A stretch of DNA of 64,000 bases from Nocardiopsis alba DSM 43377. GTDB lineage: Bacteria; Actinomycetota; Actinomycetes; Streptosporangiales; Streptosporangiaceae. The DNA is taken from assembly GCF_000341225.1 (NCBI RefSeq), contig NZ_ANAC01000003.1:124001-188000 (forward strand), given 5' to 3'. The notes below the pieces were generated by a model. The model was not told the DNA's origin. It saw nothing but the letters and a program-made list of their open reading frames with translations, and did not search any database. Numbering within the stretch: position 1 is the stretch's first letter; each line of letters begins with the position of its first letter. Below are positions 1-8,178 of the stretch, one piece after another. The position numbers and the translations under genes are program-made.

Positions 1-1799
1 GAATCCTCGTCCGGGTGGTGGTAGAGCTCCAGGGAATCGGGGTCCTCGTCCGCGGCGAGGACGAACACGAGCCTGCCGGCGGCGGCCGTTCCGGGTTCGA
101 TGGTGGACCACAGCGGGTCCGTCCCCTCGGTGGAGGTGGGGGACATGGCCTGGCGCCAGCGCCGCTCGCTGGTCACCATCTGTTGCAGAGCGGCGTCGAA
201 GTCGATGGCCTGTTCGCCGAGGTTCTCCAACTTCATCTCGATGACGCAGTACTTGCCGTTGGTGGAGGAACGTCCGGCGAGTTCGTCGACGCAGTGGGCC
301 TTGTCTATCTGGTAGCGGACCGTGCCGTCGGGTGACACGTACGCACCGTCGGCACCGGCGGAGGGCGGTTCGTTCTTGTCGGCCCCCTCGGCGGGAGGCA
401 CCGCGTCCTCGGGCGGAGCCGTGGTCCCGGGCTTGCCGTCGCCGGCCCCGTCGGAGCTCCCCTGGCCGGAGAGCTGACCGTTCAGCGCCAGGACGATCAC
501 CAGGAGGGTGCTCAACAACAGGACGGCGCCGCCGATGACCAGGCCCCAGAACACGCCCCTGCGTTTGCCGGGCGAGGCGGGGCGGTGCGGTGGCGGAGGC
601 ACCGGTGGCACGTACGGCTGCGGGGCCCGTTGCTGTTGCTGCTGCTCGGGCGGCGGCACCATCGGGATGGGGCCGGTCGCGGCGGGGTGTTGCGCCTGAG
701 CCGGGTGGGCCTGTCCGGGCCCGTTCTGTGGCGGGTGCCCCGGATGCTGTTGGTGCGCCTGATGCGTGAAGTTCCCGGTCTGGTGCGCGGGCGGCGGCAT
801 GGGGGGCGCCGCCTGGTACTGGCCGGGCGCCGGGTGGCGCATACCGGTCATGGTCTGGTGGCCCGGATGCGGCATTCCGGGCGGTCCGGGAGGCATCGGG
901 GGCAGGTTGGGGCGCCAGGACTGGTGCAGGGCGTGCGACACCATGTCGTTGGGGTTGCTGGTGTCCTCGCCGCCGGCGAGCTCCAAGAGCAGGTCCTGGG
1001 CGGTGGGGCGGCGGCCCGGCTCCTTGGCCAGGGCGCGCGCGACCAGACGGTCCAGGGGCGGGGCCAGCCCGGTGAGCCGGGGTTCGGCGAACAGCACCCT
1101 CTTGCCGAGCGTCATGGCGTCGCCGTTGCCGAAGGGGTGGGTCCCGCTTCCGGCGAAGGCCACCAGACAGCCCCAGGCGAAGATGTCGGCCGAGGTGGTG
1201 ACCTTCTCCTCCAGAAGCTGCTCCGGAGCCATCCAGCCGGGACTGCCCATGACGATGCCGGTCTGGGTGTGGTTGGTGGCGGTGTTCATCGCACGCGCGA
1301 TACCGAAGTCGATCACCCGGGGGCCGGAGATCGACAGCAGCACGTTGGCCGGCTTGAGGTCGCGGTGGACCAGACCGGTGCGGTGGATGGCGGCCAACGC
1401 GGCGGCCACGCCCAGGGCGAAGCCGTGCAGCGTGGAGGAGTCCAACGGACCGTTCTCCGCGATGTGCTCGGCCAGAGCGGTGCCCGCGATGTACTCGGTC
1501 ACCATGTAGGGACGGTTCTCGAACGTCCCGTGGTCGAGCACCTTGGCGGTACAGAAGGAGGCGACCTTGCGGGCGTTCTCCATCTCGTCGCGGAAACGCG
1601 CCCGGGTCTGCTCGTCGAAGGCGAGCTCCGGACGGATGACCTTGATGGCTACCTGGTGGTTCTTCTCCGGCGTGCTACCCAGGTAGACGGTTCCCATGCC
1701 GCCGCTACCCAGCTTCCCGGACAGCACGTAGGGACCGATGGTGGCCGGATCTCCGGCGGCCAGCGGTTCCAGGTTCTTCGGGAGCCCATCCGACGGCAA
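1..1799 (-). CDS. Membrane-anchored Ser/Thr protein kinase (PknB-type catalytic domain), 3' end cut by window
   Basis: The protein is a eukaryotic-type kinase that should phosphorylate Ser/Thr of cytoplasmic targets. Seen: glycine loop GSGGMGTVY at residues 32-39, VAIK lysine at about residue 53, catalytic HRDLKPANVL, DFGIAR, and GSPGWMAPEQ after a Thr-rich activation segment. A Pro/Gln/His-rich linker follows, then one membrane helix near residues 417-440. The extracellular part resembles the DUF4352/TRF2-like Ig-fold domain rather than PASTA repeats and continues beyond base 1. I chose the TTG at 1799 because GGGGAGGG lies 4-5 bases upstream and the protein then begins shortly before the kinase fold, as in actinobacterial relatives. 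A TTG at 1823 is also in frame. The sensed ligand is unknown. Confidence 0.9.
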   Translation of the reverse strand, partial: MPSDGLPKNLEPLAAGDPATIGPYVLSGKLGSGGMGTVYLGSTPEKNHQVAIKVIRPELAFDEQTRARFRDEMENARKVASFCTAKVLDHGTFENRPYMVTEYIAGTALAEHIAENGPLDSSTLHGFALGVAAALAAIHRTGLVHRDLKPANVLLSISGPRVIDFGIARAMNTATNHTQTGIVMGSPGWMAPEQLLEEKVTTSADIFAWGCLVAFAGSGTHPFGNGDAMTLGKRVLFAEPRLTGLAPPLDRLVARALAKEPGRRPTAQDLLLELAGGEDTSNPNDMVSHALHQSWRPNLPPMPPGPPGMPHPGHQTMTGMRHPAPGQYQAAPPMPPPAHQTGNFTHQAHQQHPGHPPQNGPGQAHPAQAQHPAATGPIPMVPPPEQQQQQRAPQPYVPPVPPPPHRPASPGKRRGVFWGLVIGGAVLLLSTLLVIVLALNGQLSGQGSSDGAGDGKPGTTAPPEDAVPPAEGADKNEPPSAGADGAYVSPDGTVRYQIDKAHCVDELAGRSSTNGKYCVIEMKLENLGEQAIDFDAALQQMVTSERRWRQAMSPTSTEGTDPLWSTIEPGTAAAGRLVFVLAADEDPDSLELYHHPDED

Positions 1800-2061
1800 G
1801 CGACCCTCCCCGACGGTGTCCAAACTCCGCCTTGCCCCAAGGTAGCGGTGTTTGTGCCCTGATTCCCACTCGTAGGCCGGATCGGGCCGCTTAGGGGACG
1901 GGCGGTAATTGACATGACAGTGGTTGCGAGTCCGGGGTCGTGGGGCCCGGTCGCCCCCGGGCGAACAGGTGTTCGCGCCGGTCGAAGGCGGTGAACACCA
2001 GGGGCCCCGTGCGGGGGTGTGTGTTCACACAAGGTGGGGGTTCCTTTACGATTGGGGACTC

Positions 2062-3009
2062 GTGACCGTTAATACCACCGTAACCGTGCGGGTCCCCGCG
2101 AAGGTGAACCTCCAGTTGGCGGTGGGGCCCGGCCGCGAGGACGGATTCCACGACCTCGTCAACGTGTTCCACGCCGTCTCGCTGTTCGATGAGGTTACCG
2201 TCAAGGAGGCGTCCCCGCGTCGGTCGGCTCCCCTCACGACGTTGACCGCCGAGGGTGAGATGGGATCTCACCTGGCCAGGGTGCCGCTGGACGAGAGCAA
2301 CCTCGCGGCGAAGGCCGCCCTCGCGGTGGCGGAGGCGTCCGGTCTGGGCGCTCCGGTCGACATTCACCTGGACAAGCGCATCCCGGTGGCCGGCGGTATG
2401 GCCGGGGGCAGCGCGGACGCGGCGGCCGCCCTGGTGGCCTGTGACCGGCTGTGGGGTGCCGGTCTGTCCAGGGAGCGCCTGCTGGAGGCGGCGGCGGACC
2501 TGGGCAGCGACGTGGCCTTCGGGCTGGTCGGAGCGACCGCGCTCGGGACCGGTCGGGGCGAGATCCTGGAGCCGATGTCGAGCCCGGGGCGCTATCGGTG
2601 GGTGTTCGCCCTGTCCAAGCGGGGTCTGTCCACGGCGGACGTCTTTCGCGAGTACGACCGGCTGCGTCCGGACGCGCCGGCCCCGCGCCTGGATCCCGAG
2701 CTGGAGAAGGCCCTGGCCACGGGGGACGCGGAGGCGCTCGGCCGTGCCTTGAGCAACGATCTCCAGCCGGCGGCCCTGTCGTTGTTGCCGGAATTGGAGC
2801 GGACCCTGGCGGCGGGGAGCGCCGCCGGAGCCTTGGGCGCCCTCGTCTCCGGGTCGGGCCCGACCTGCGCCTTCCTGGTGGGCGGCGGTGAGGATTCGCG
2901 GGTTCTGGCCGAGCGAGAGGCCGAGGTGGTGGCGGCTCTGAACGGCACCGGGCTGTGCGAGCGGGTCGTGGCCGCGGACGGGGACGTTCCGGGCGCCATG
3001 GTCGTGTGA
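2062..3009 (+). CDS. ispE: 4-diphosphocytidyl-2-C-methyl-D-erythritol kinase (MEP pathway)
   Basis: IspE phosphorylates the 2-hydroxyl of CDP-methylerythritol in the non-mevalonate isoprenoid pathway. Seen: an N-terminal VPAKVNLQLAVG segment with the conserved PAKxNL, the GHMP ATP loop PVAGGMAGGSADAAAAL near residue 111, and a C-terminal SGSGPTCAFLV motif. The 315-residue length fits the family. The frame is open further upstream, but the GTG at 2062 puts the conserved PAKxNL motif about 10 residues in, as expected. The following gene pair has its own promoter, so ispE is probably not cotranscribed with it. Confidence 0.95.
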   Translation: MTVNTTVTVRVPAKVNLQLAVGPGREDGFHDLVNVFHAVSLFDEVTVKEASPRRSAPLTTLTAEGEMGSHLARVPLDESNLAAKAALAVAEASGLGAPVDIHLDKRIPVAGGMAGGSADAAAALVACDRLWGAGLSRERLLEAAADLGSDVAFGLVGATALGTGRGEILEPMSSPGRYRWVFALSKRGLSTADVFREYDRLRPDAPAPRLDPELEKALATGDAEALGRALSNDLQPAALSLLPELERTLAAGSAAGALGALVSGSGPTCAFLVGGGEDSRVLAEREAEVVAALNGTGLCERVVAADGDVPGAMVV

Positions 3010-3054
3010 TGCGAATCACTTCCGTTTTTCGGTGAAAGCGGGGCATTCCACCAC

Positions 3055-3085
3055 TTGACCTCAACCTTGATTGAGGTCGAACACT
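3055..3085 (+). promoter_or_regulatory. MerR/SoxR-like promoter-operator for the split transketolase genes
   Basis: TTGACC (3055-3060) and AACACT (3080-3085) are 19 bp apart. A perfect inverted repeat GACCTCAA-N6-TTGAGGTC (3057-3078) fills the spacer. An over-long spacer holding a dyad is the hallmark of MerR-family activated promoters, and the half-sites match the CCTCAA/TTGAGG of SoxR boxes. The expected transcription start falls on or next to the ATG at 3093, so the mRNA may be leaderless. No merR or soxR gene is in the window. Confidence 0.7.
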
Positions 3086-3092
3086 GGTGTGC

Positions 3093-3821
3093 ATGACGAC
3101 GACAGCGACGTTCTCCAGGTACGCCGACCTCCCGGCGCTCATAGGACTCATGGAGGGGGACGAGAAGCACGACGGTGCCTCGCTCTCCACCGTCGACGTC
3201 CTCTGGGTGCTCTACGACCGTGTCCTCTCCACCACGCCCGAGACCGCAGAGGCCCCCGACCGAGACCGCTTCCTGCTCTCCAAGGGGCACGGACCGACCG
3301 CCTTCTACGCCGTGCTCGCCGCCAAGGGCTTCCTCAAGGTCTCCGCCCTGCGCGGGTGGGCCTCCTTCGACTCACCGCTCGGCCACCACCCGGACCGCGT
3401 CCTGGTGCCCGGGGCCGAGATCGGCAGCGGCTCCCTGGGCCACGGCCTCCCCCTGGCGCTGGGCAGCGCCCTGGGGCTGCGCGCCCAGGGCCTCCGCCGG
3501 GCCGACGGGGCCGAACCCCGCGTGGTCGTGCTCGTCGGCGACGGCGAACTCGACGAGGGCAGCAACCACGAGGCCATCGCGGCCGCCGCGCGGCTGGGTG
3601 TCGACAACCTGACCGTCGTGGTCATCGACAACGATTCCTCCCAGCACGGCTGGCCCGGCGGGATCGGCCGCCGCTTCGAGGTCGAGGGCTGGGAGACGCG
3701 CGAGGTGAACGGTCGCGACCACGACGCCCTCGAAAAGGCCTTCACACCCTCCGACGATGGACGTCCGCTGGTCGTCGTCGCCCGCATCCGCAACGGAAAC
3801 CGAGGAGCCGACCATGCGTGA
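3093..3821 (+). CDS. Transketolase, N-terminal (thiamine pyrophosphate-binding) subunit
   Basis: This is the N-terminal half of a split transketolase, about 242 residues. It carries the TPP/Mg site: KGHGPTAFYAVLA, LGHGLPLALG, and GDGELDEGSNHEA followed by DNDSSQHGWPG. It should pair with the product of the next gene to move two-carbon ketol units between sugar phosphates, or to act on a related specialised substrate. ATG 3093 is preferred because the MerR-like promoter would start transcription there; an in-frame GTG lies at 3087. The stop codon overlaps the next start (ATGCGTGA), indicating coupled translation in equal amounts. Confidence 0.9.
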   Translation: MTTTATFSRYADLPALIGLMEGDEKHDGASLSTVDVLWVLYDRVLSTTPETAEAPDRDRFLLSKGHGPTAFYAVLAAKGFLKVSALRGWASFDSPLGHHPDRVLVPGAEIGSGSLGHGLPLALGSALGLRAQGLRRADGAEPRVVVLVGDGELDEGSNHEAIAAAARLGVDNLTVVVIDNDSSQHGWPGGIGRRFEVEGWETREVNGRDHDALEKAFTPSDDGRPLVVVARIRNGNRGADHA

Positions 3822-4713
3822 GACCTTCGTGAACACCGTCGAGAAGGCCCTCGACGAGGACCCCCGCACCGCGCTCGTCCTCGCCGCCATCTCCGCCGAC
3901 CGGTTTCAGCGATCGGCCCGGCGCCACCCGGGCCGCGTCATCGACCTGGGCATTCGAGAGCAGGCGATGATCGGGGTGTCCGGCGGCCTGGCACTCTCCG
4001 GGATGCGCCCCATCGTGCACACCTACGCGCCCTTCCTCATCGAGCGCCCCTTCGAACAGATCAAGCTCGACCTCGGCCACCAGGGCGTGGGAGCGATCCT
4101 GGTGAGCATCGGGGCCTCCTACGACGCCGCCTCGGAGGGCCGCACCCACCAGGCGCCCGGGGACGTCGCCCTGATCGACACCCTGCCCGGCTGGACCGTG
4201 CGCGTGCCCGGCCACCCCGACGAGGTCCGCCAGGCCCTGGAACAGGACCTGCCCGGCGACCACTCCGTCTACATGCGCCTGACCGGGGAGACCAACCGCT
4301 CCGCGCTGCCGGTCGGACCCCGCCTCCACGTCGTACGCACCGGGTCGCGCCGCTCCGCCGGTGTGGTCGTCGCCGTCGGCCCGACACTGGACCGGGTCCT
4401 GGAGGCCACCGAGGGCCTCGACGTCACCGTCGCCTACACCTCCACCGTGCGCCCCTTCGACCGCGAGGGACTGGCCGCCCTGGTCGCCTCGGCCGGCAGC
4501 GCCGACGTGCTCATGGTCGAGCCCTACCTGGAGGGCACCTCCGCCCTGGAGATCTCCGAGGCGCTCGCGGACCGCCGCCACCGACAGCGCTCCCTGGGCG
4601 TGGGCCGCGGATCCGAACTGCGCGCCTACGGCACCCCCGAGGAGCACGCCCGCGCCCACGGTCTGGACGTCGAGGGGATCGCCAAGTCCGCCCGCGACTT
4701 CTTTCTCGTCTGA
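3814..4713 (+). CDS. Transketolase, C-terminal (pyrimidine-binding) subunit
   Basis: This is the partner half of the split transketolase, 299 residues. It has the transketolase pyrimidine domain (VIDLGIREQAMIGVSGGLAL, with the conserved Glu that activates TPP, then HTYAPFLIERPFEQIK) followed by a C-terminal transketolase domain (VVVAVGPTLDRVLEA, then VEPYLEGTSA). GAGGAG lies 6-11 bases before ATG 3814, and the start overlaps the upstream stop by 8 bases. Split transketolases of this kind occur in archaea and actinobacteria beside the single-chain pentose-phosphate enzyme. The true substrate here cannot be read from sequence. Confidence 0.9.
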   Translation: MRETFVNTVEKALDEDPRTALVLAAISADRFQRSARRHPGRVIDLGIREQAMIGVSGGLALSGMRPIVHTYAPFLIERPFEQIKLDLGHQGVGAILVSIGASYDAASEGRTHQAPGDVALIDTLPGWTVRVPGHPDEVRQALEQDLPGDHSVYMRLTGETNRSALPVGPRLHVVRTGSRRSAGVVVAVGPTLDRVLEATEGLDVTVAYTSTVRPFDREGLAALVASAGSADVLMVEPYLEGTSALEISEALADRRHRQRSLGVGRGSELRAYGTPEEHARAHGLDVEGIAKSARDFFLV

Positions 4714-4731
4714 GACGTCGCCCATCGAACG

Positions 4732-4764
4732 CACCCGGGGCCCGGCGTGGTGAGGCCCCGGGTG
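4732..4764 (+). terminator. Hairpin after transketolase operon
   Basis: An 11-bp perfect stem (CACCCGGGGCC / GGCCCCGGGTG) closes an 11-base loop just after the stop. There is no T-tract, as is common in high-GC actinobacteria. Confidence 0.65.
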
Positions 4765-4820
4765 TCCTCGTCCGGACGGGCGGTCCGCGCACCTTCGCGG
4801 GGGCAGCACAATGGAAGGTG

Positions 4821-6602
4821 ATGACGAATCTGGTCAACCTTCAGGACGTGTCCCTGGCCTACGGGCCGCTCGTACTCCTCGACAAGGTGTCGCTCGGGGT
4901 CGACGAGGGCGAACGCATCGGCGTGGTCGGTCGCAACGGCGGCGGTAAGTCCACGCTGATCTCGGTGCTGTCCGGTATCACCGAGCCCGACTCCGGCCGC
5001 GTCGTGCACAACCGGGGGCTGCGCGTCGGTTTCCTGCACCAGCGCGACGACTTCCCCGACACCACGGTGGGGGAGTTCGTGCTCGGCGACATGGCCGAAC
5101 ACGAGTGGGCCGGCAACGCCCGCATCCGCGACATCCTGCGCGGCCTGCTCGGCGGCTGGGACCTGAACCTGCCGATGTCGGGGCTCTCCGGCGGTGAGCG
5201 CCGCCGTTCGGGGCTGGCGCGCCTGCTGGTGGACGACCACGACCTCATCGTCCTGGACGAGCCGACCAACCACCTCGACATCGAGGGCATCGCCTGGCTC
5301 GCCGGACATCTGCGCGACCGGCCCGAGGCGCTCGTGGTCGTCACCCACGACCGCTGGTTCCTGGACGCCGTGACCACTCGCACCTGGGAGGTCGGGCGCG
5401 GCGCCGTCGAGCGCTACGAGGGTGGTTACGCCGCCTACGTGCTGGCCAAGGCCGAACGCGACCGGCAGGCCGCCGCCGCGGAGGACCGCCGGCAGAACCT
5501 CATGCGCAAGGAGCTGGCCTGGCTGCGTCGGGGCGCCCCCGCGCGTACCTCCAAGCCCAAGTTCCGGATCGAGGCGGCCAACCAGCTCATCGCGAACGAG
5601 CCGCCGCCGCGGGACACCGTGGAGCTGGTCCGCTTCGCCAGCTCGCGGTTGGGCAAGACCGTCATCGACCTGAAGAAGGTCTCGGTCTCGATCCCCGACC
5701 GCACTCTCCTGGACGAACTCACCTGGCAGCTCGGCCCCGGCGACCGGGTCGGCCTCGTCGGTGTGAACGGCGCCGGCAAGTCCACGCTGCTCAAGATCCT
5801 CGCCGAGGAGCGCGAGCCCGACTCGGGCACCGTGCGCACCGGCCGGACCGTCAGGCTGGCCCACCTGTCCCAGAACGTGGCCGAGCTCGACCCCACCGCC
5901 CGCCCCCTCCAGGCCGTCATGGACGTGCGCGAGCACATCACCATCGGCAAGCGGGACTACACCGCCAGCCAGATGCTGGAGAAGTTCGGTTTCCGGGGCG
6001 AACGCCAGTGGACCCCGATCGGCGACCTGTCCGGTGGTGAGCGGCGCCGTCTCCAACTGCTGCGCCTGCTCATGGACGAGCCCAACGTGCTGCTGCTGGA
6101 CGAGCCCACCAACGACCTCGACATCGAGACCCTCACCGAATTGGAGGACCTCCTCGACGGCTGGCCGGGTTCCCTGGTGCTGGTCAGCCACGACCGGTAC
6201 TTCCTGGAGCGGATCACCGACCGTGTGCTGGCCCTCATGGGCGACGGGACGCTCGCGTTCCTGCCCGGAGGGGTCGACGAGTACCTGGAGCGTCGGGCCG
6301 CCGGCGCGGGCGACGCCACCGTGCCGTTGGGCGCCTCCGAGGTGGCCGCCGCGGAGAAGCCCGACGAGGGGCCGGTGGTCTCCGCCGCCGAGCGCCGCGC
6401 CGCCCAGAAGGAGATGCAGCGCGTCGAGCGGCGGATGGACAAGATCGCCAAGCGCGAGGCGCAGCTCCACGAGCAGATGGCCGAGGCCGCCGACGACTAC
6501 ACCCGGCTCGCCGAACTCGACGCCGAGGTCAGGACCCTCGCCGCCGAGAAGGACGAGCTGGAGATGGTCTGGCTGGAGCAGGCCGAACTGATCGGCGACT
6601 GA
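4821..6602 (+). CDS. ABC-F family ATPase (Uup-like, ribosome-associated)
   Basis: This soluble ABC-F protein has two nucleotide-binding domains and no membrane segments. Domain 1 has Walker A GRNGGGKST (about residues 39-47), signature LSGGERRR and Walker B LIVLDEPTNHLD. Domain 2 has GVNGAGKST, LSGGERRR and VLLLDEPTNDLD. The C-terminus is charged and helical (about residues 520-590) and resembles the Uup coiled coil that binds nucleic acid. Family members act on the ribosome, in translation quality control or antibiotic protection. The Uup-like tail favours a housekeeping role over resistance. GGAAGG precedes ATG 4821 by two bases. Confidence 0.92.
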   Translation: MTNLVNLQDVSLAYGPLVLLDKVSLGVDEGERIGVVGRNGGGKSTLISVLSGITEPDSGRVVHNRGLRVGFLHQRDDFPDTTVGEFVLGDMAEHEWAGNARIRDILRGLLGGWDLNLPMSGLSGGERRRSGLARLLVDDHDLIVLDEPTNHLDIEGIAWLAGHLRDRPEALVVVTHDRWFLDAVTTRTWEVGRGAVERYEGGYAAYVLAKAERDRQAAAAEDRRQNLMRKELAWLRRGAPARTSKPKFRIEAANQLIANEPPPRDTVELVRFASSRLGKTVIDLKKVSVSIPDRTLLDELTWQLGPGDRVGLVGVNGAGKSTLLKILAEEREPDSGTVRTGRTVRLAHLSQNVAELDPTARPLQAVMDVREHITIGKRDYTASQMLEKFGFRGERQWTPIGDLSGGERRRLQLLRLLMDEPNVLLLDEPTNDLDIETLTELEDLLDGWPGSLVLVSHDRYFLERITDRVLALMGDGTLAFLPGGVDEYLERRAAGAGDATVPLGASEVAAAEKPDEGPVVSAAERRAAQKEMQRVERRMDKIAKREAQLHEQMAEAADDYTRLAELDAEVRTLAAEKDELEMVWLEQAELIGD

Positions 6603-6608
6603 GGTCCT

Positions 6609-6635
6609 CGGGCCCTCAGGGACACCGAGGGCCCG
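6609..6635. terminator. Bidirectional hairpin between convergent genes
   Basis: CGGGCCCTC-N9-GAGGGCCCG forms a 9-bp stem directly after the ABC-F stop. It overlaps the 3' end of the opposing S41 gene, so it can serve both. Confidence 0.55.
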
Positions 6636-7521
6636 CCGGCCGGCGGGACAGGCGGGTCAGGGCCACGTCGAGGGCGTCCTCGGCGGCGCACGGCAGATCC
6701 GGTACCACCCCGGAGCCCTCCCAGTTGGTGCCGGTGATCGGATGTACCGGGCGGCCGGTCGGCACGGCCACCTCCAGGTGGGGATGGATCCGAAAGCCCT
6801 CGCGCGGGTGGGCGCCGCCCCTGGTGCGTTCGCCGACGACCGTCGCACGTCCGTACTGCTGTAGGTCGTAGGCGAGCTCCTCCGCGCCGGAGAAGGTGTC
6901 CGCGCCGGCCAGGACCGCCAGCGGCCTCCGGCCGCCGAACGTGGGCCCGGACGGGGGCGGGGAGGCCCAGGACTGGACGGGCGCGGTCCCGTCCGCGAAG
7001 TGCATCGTGTGCAGGTGGGTCGGCTCGTCGAACAGGTGGCCGCAGATGAACGCCACCGTTTCGGGGGCGCCGCCCCGGTTGTGCCGTAGGTCGATGACGA
7101 GCGCGTCCGCGTCGGCGACCGATCGCAGCGCGGCGGTCAGCCGGTCCACCACCATCGACAGCGGGTAGAGCAGCGGTCGCAGCTCCAGGTGGGCGACGCC
7201 GTCCGCCGGCCGGTCGATCCCGGCGACCCCGCCGTCCTGTTCTCGGGCCTCACGGGTCATCATCTCGGTCAGACCGGCCTCGTCCGGCGACTCGGGGATC
7301 TCCTCCGCGTGGTGCTTCAGTCCCAGGTGCGCGTCGCCGTTGAAGGAGCGCAGGTCGGCGGTGACCAGCTCGGCGAGGGCGGCCGGGCCGTCCGCGCCCC
7401 GGTAGCGGCCCGAGGCGTGCCGGTCGGCCAACAGCCGTCGGAGCCGTTCGCCCTGTTCGGGGAAGACGTAATGCCGGGCCACCAGCCGGCCGGTCTCCGC
7501 GACGAGGTCGTCGATGTTCAT
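6616..7521 (-). CDS. S41-family peptidase-like protein (IRBP/C-terminal processing protease fold)
   Basis: A 301-residue S41-like hydrolase. Seen: an N-terminal helical region, then ADALVIDLRHNRGGAPETVAF (the conserved D-x-R-x-N-x-GG segment) and ADTFSGAEELAYDLQ, whose Ser sits where S41 enzymes carry the nucleophile (TxSAAE). The Lys partner is not obvious. There is no signal peptide, so it should be cytoplasmic. The start is ATG 7521, with GGAG 8-11 bases upstream. It is divergent from an ArsR-type regulator, and two palindromes lie in the 93-bp gap, so repression by that neighbour is likely. Confidence 0.8.
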   Translation of the reverse strand: MNIDDLVAETGRLVARHYVFPEQGERLRRLLADRHASGRYRGADGPAALAELVTADLRSFNGDAHLGLKHHAEEIPESPDEAGLTEMMTREAREQDGGVAGIDRPADGVAHLELRPLLYPLSMVVDRLTAALRSVADADALVIDLRHNRGGAPETVAFICGHLFDEPTHLHTMHFADGTAPVQSWASPPPSGPTFGGRRPLAVLAGADTFSGAEELAYDLQQYGRATVVGERTRGGAHPREGFRIHPHLEVAVPTGRPVHPITGTNWEGSGVVPDLPCAAEDALDVALTRLSRRPAGPRCP

Positions 7522-7577
7522 GTCGTGTGCTCCTGCACTGTGACGCGGGGGGGGAGGGCGTTCAGTAGAGCACGGGG

Positions 7578-7616
7578 ATTGACAAAGCGTCAATGATTCT
7601 TGACTCTTGGAATCAT
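7578..7616. promoter_or_regulatory. Two overlapping palindromes in the S41/ArsR divergent promoter
   Basis: Palindrome A is ATTGAC-N5-GTCAAT (7578-7594). Palindrome B is ATGATTC-N10-GAATCAT (7593-7616) and runs into the regulator's ATG at 7615. They share bases 7593-7594. Their position fits autoregulation plus control of the divergent peptidase gene. Confidence 0.6.
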
Positions 7617-8124
7617 GACCGACCACTCGGACCCCCCGCTCTCCAAGCCGGAGCAGTTCAAGGCCCTCGCGCATCCCCTCCGGCAACGGATGCTGTTCGT
7701 CCTCGGAGAGCGTGAGGAGACCGTCAGCCGACTCGCCACGATCCTGGACACCCACAAGGGCAACATCGCCCACCACCTCAAGGTCCTCGTCGCCGCCGGC
7801 ATGGTGGAGCCGGCCGGAAGCCGGAAGGTACGGGGCGGTACCGAGTACTACTACCGGCGCTCCACCGGACACGTCGCGATCGAGGAGGCCCACCCCGGAC
7901 CGGCCGAGGCGATGCTCCGCGCCGTCTCCACGGAGTTCACCGAGGCGCCGGGCGATCCGCTGTTGGCCGTGCGCCACCTGCGACTCACCGAGGCGCAGGC
8001 CCGACGTCTCCACGACGAACTGTTCGCCCTGGCGTACGAGGCGGAGGAGGCGGGGGAGGGCGAGGCCCGGTACGGGATCCTGGTCGGCCTCTACCGCCAA
8101 CCCTCCATGCCCGAGCCCGAGTGA
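7615..8124 (+). CDS. ArsR-type winged-helix transcriptional regulator
   Basis: A 169-residue regulator with an N-terminal winged helix: FKALAHPLRQRMLFVLGERE, then the recognition region TVSRLATILDTHKGNIAHHLKVL, and a wing before EYYYRR. The C-terminal half is acidic and probably mediates dimer or effector contacts. No metal-binding Cys pair of classic ArsR type is present, so it belongs to the broader helix-turn-helix group. The start codon lies inside an inverted repeat, which would allow tight autorepression. ATG 7615 has no good ribosome site, so a short-leader or leaderless mRNA is possible. Confidence 0.85.
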   Translation: MTDHSDPPLSKPEQFKALAHPLRQRMLFVLGEREETVSRLATILDTHKGNIAHHLKVLVAAGMVEPAGSRKVRGGTEYYYRRSTGHVAIEEAHPGPAEAMLRAVSTEFTEAPGDPLLAVRHLRLTEAQARRLHDELFALAYEAEEAGEGEARYGILVGLYRQPSMPEPE

Positions 8125-8178
8125 CCGACTCATAGGCTGTCCACAGGGCGCGTACGGTTCCGAACGCAAGGAGACGCC

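Noticed and set aside
585-1862. 425-codon plus-strand frame over the kinase gene
   Set aside because: Antisense shadow of the Ser/Thr kinase, whose catalytic motifs are all on the minus strand.
1924-2061. N-terminal extension of ispE from an upstream ATG
   Set aside because: The added residues are Arg/Gly/Pro-rich and unlike IspE; the GTG at 2062 fits the conserved start.
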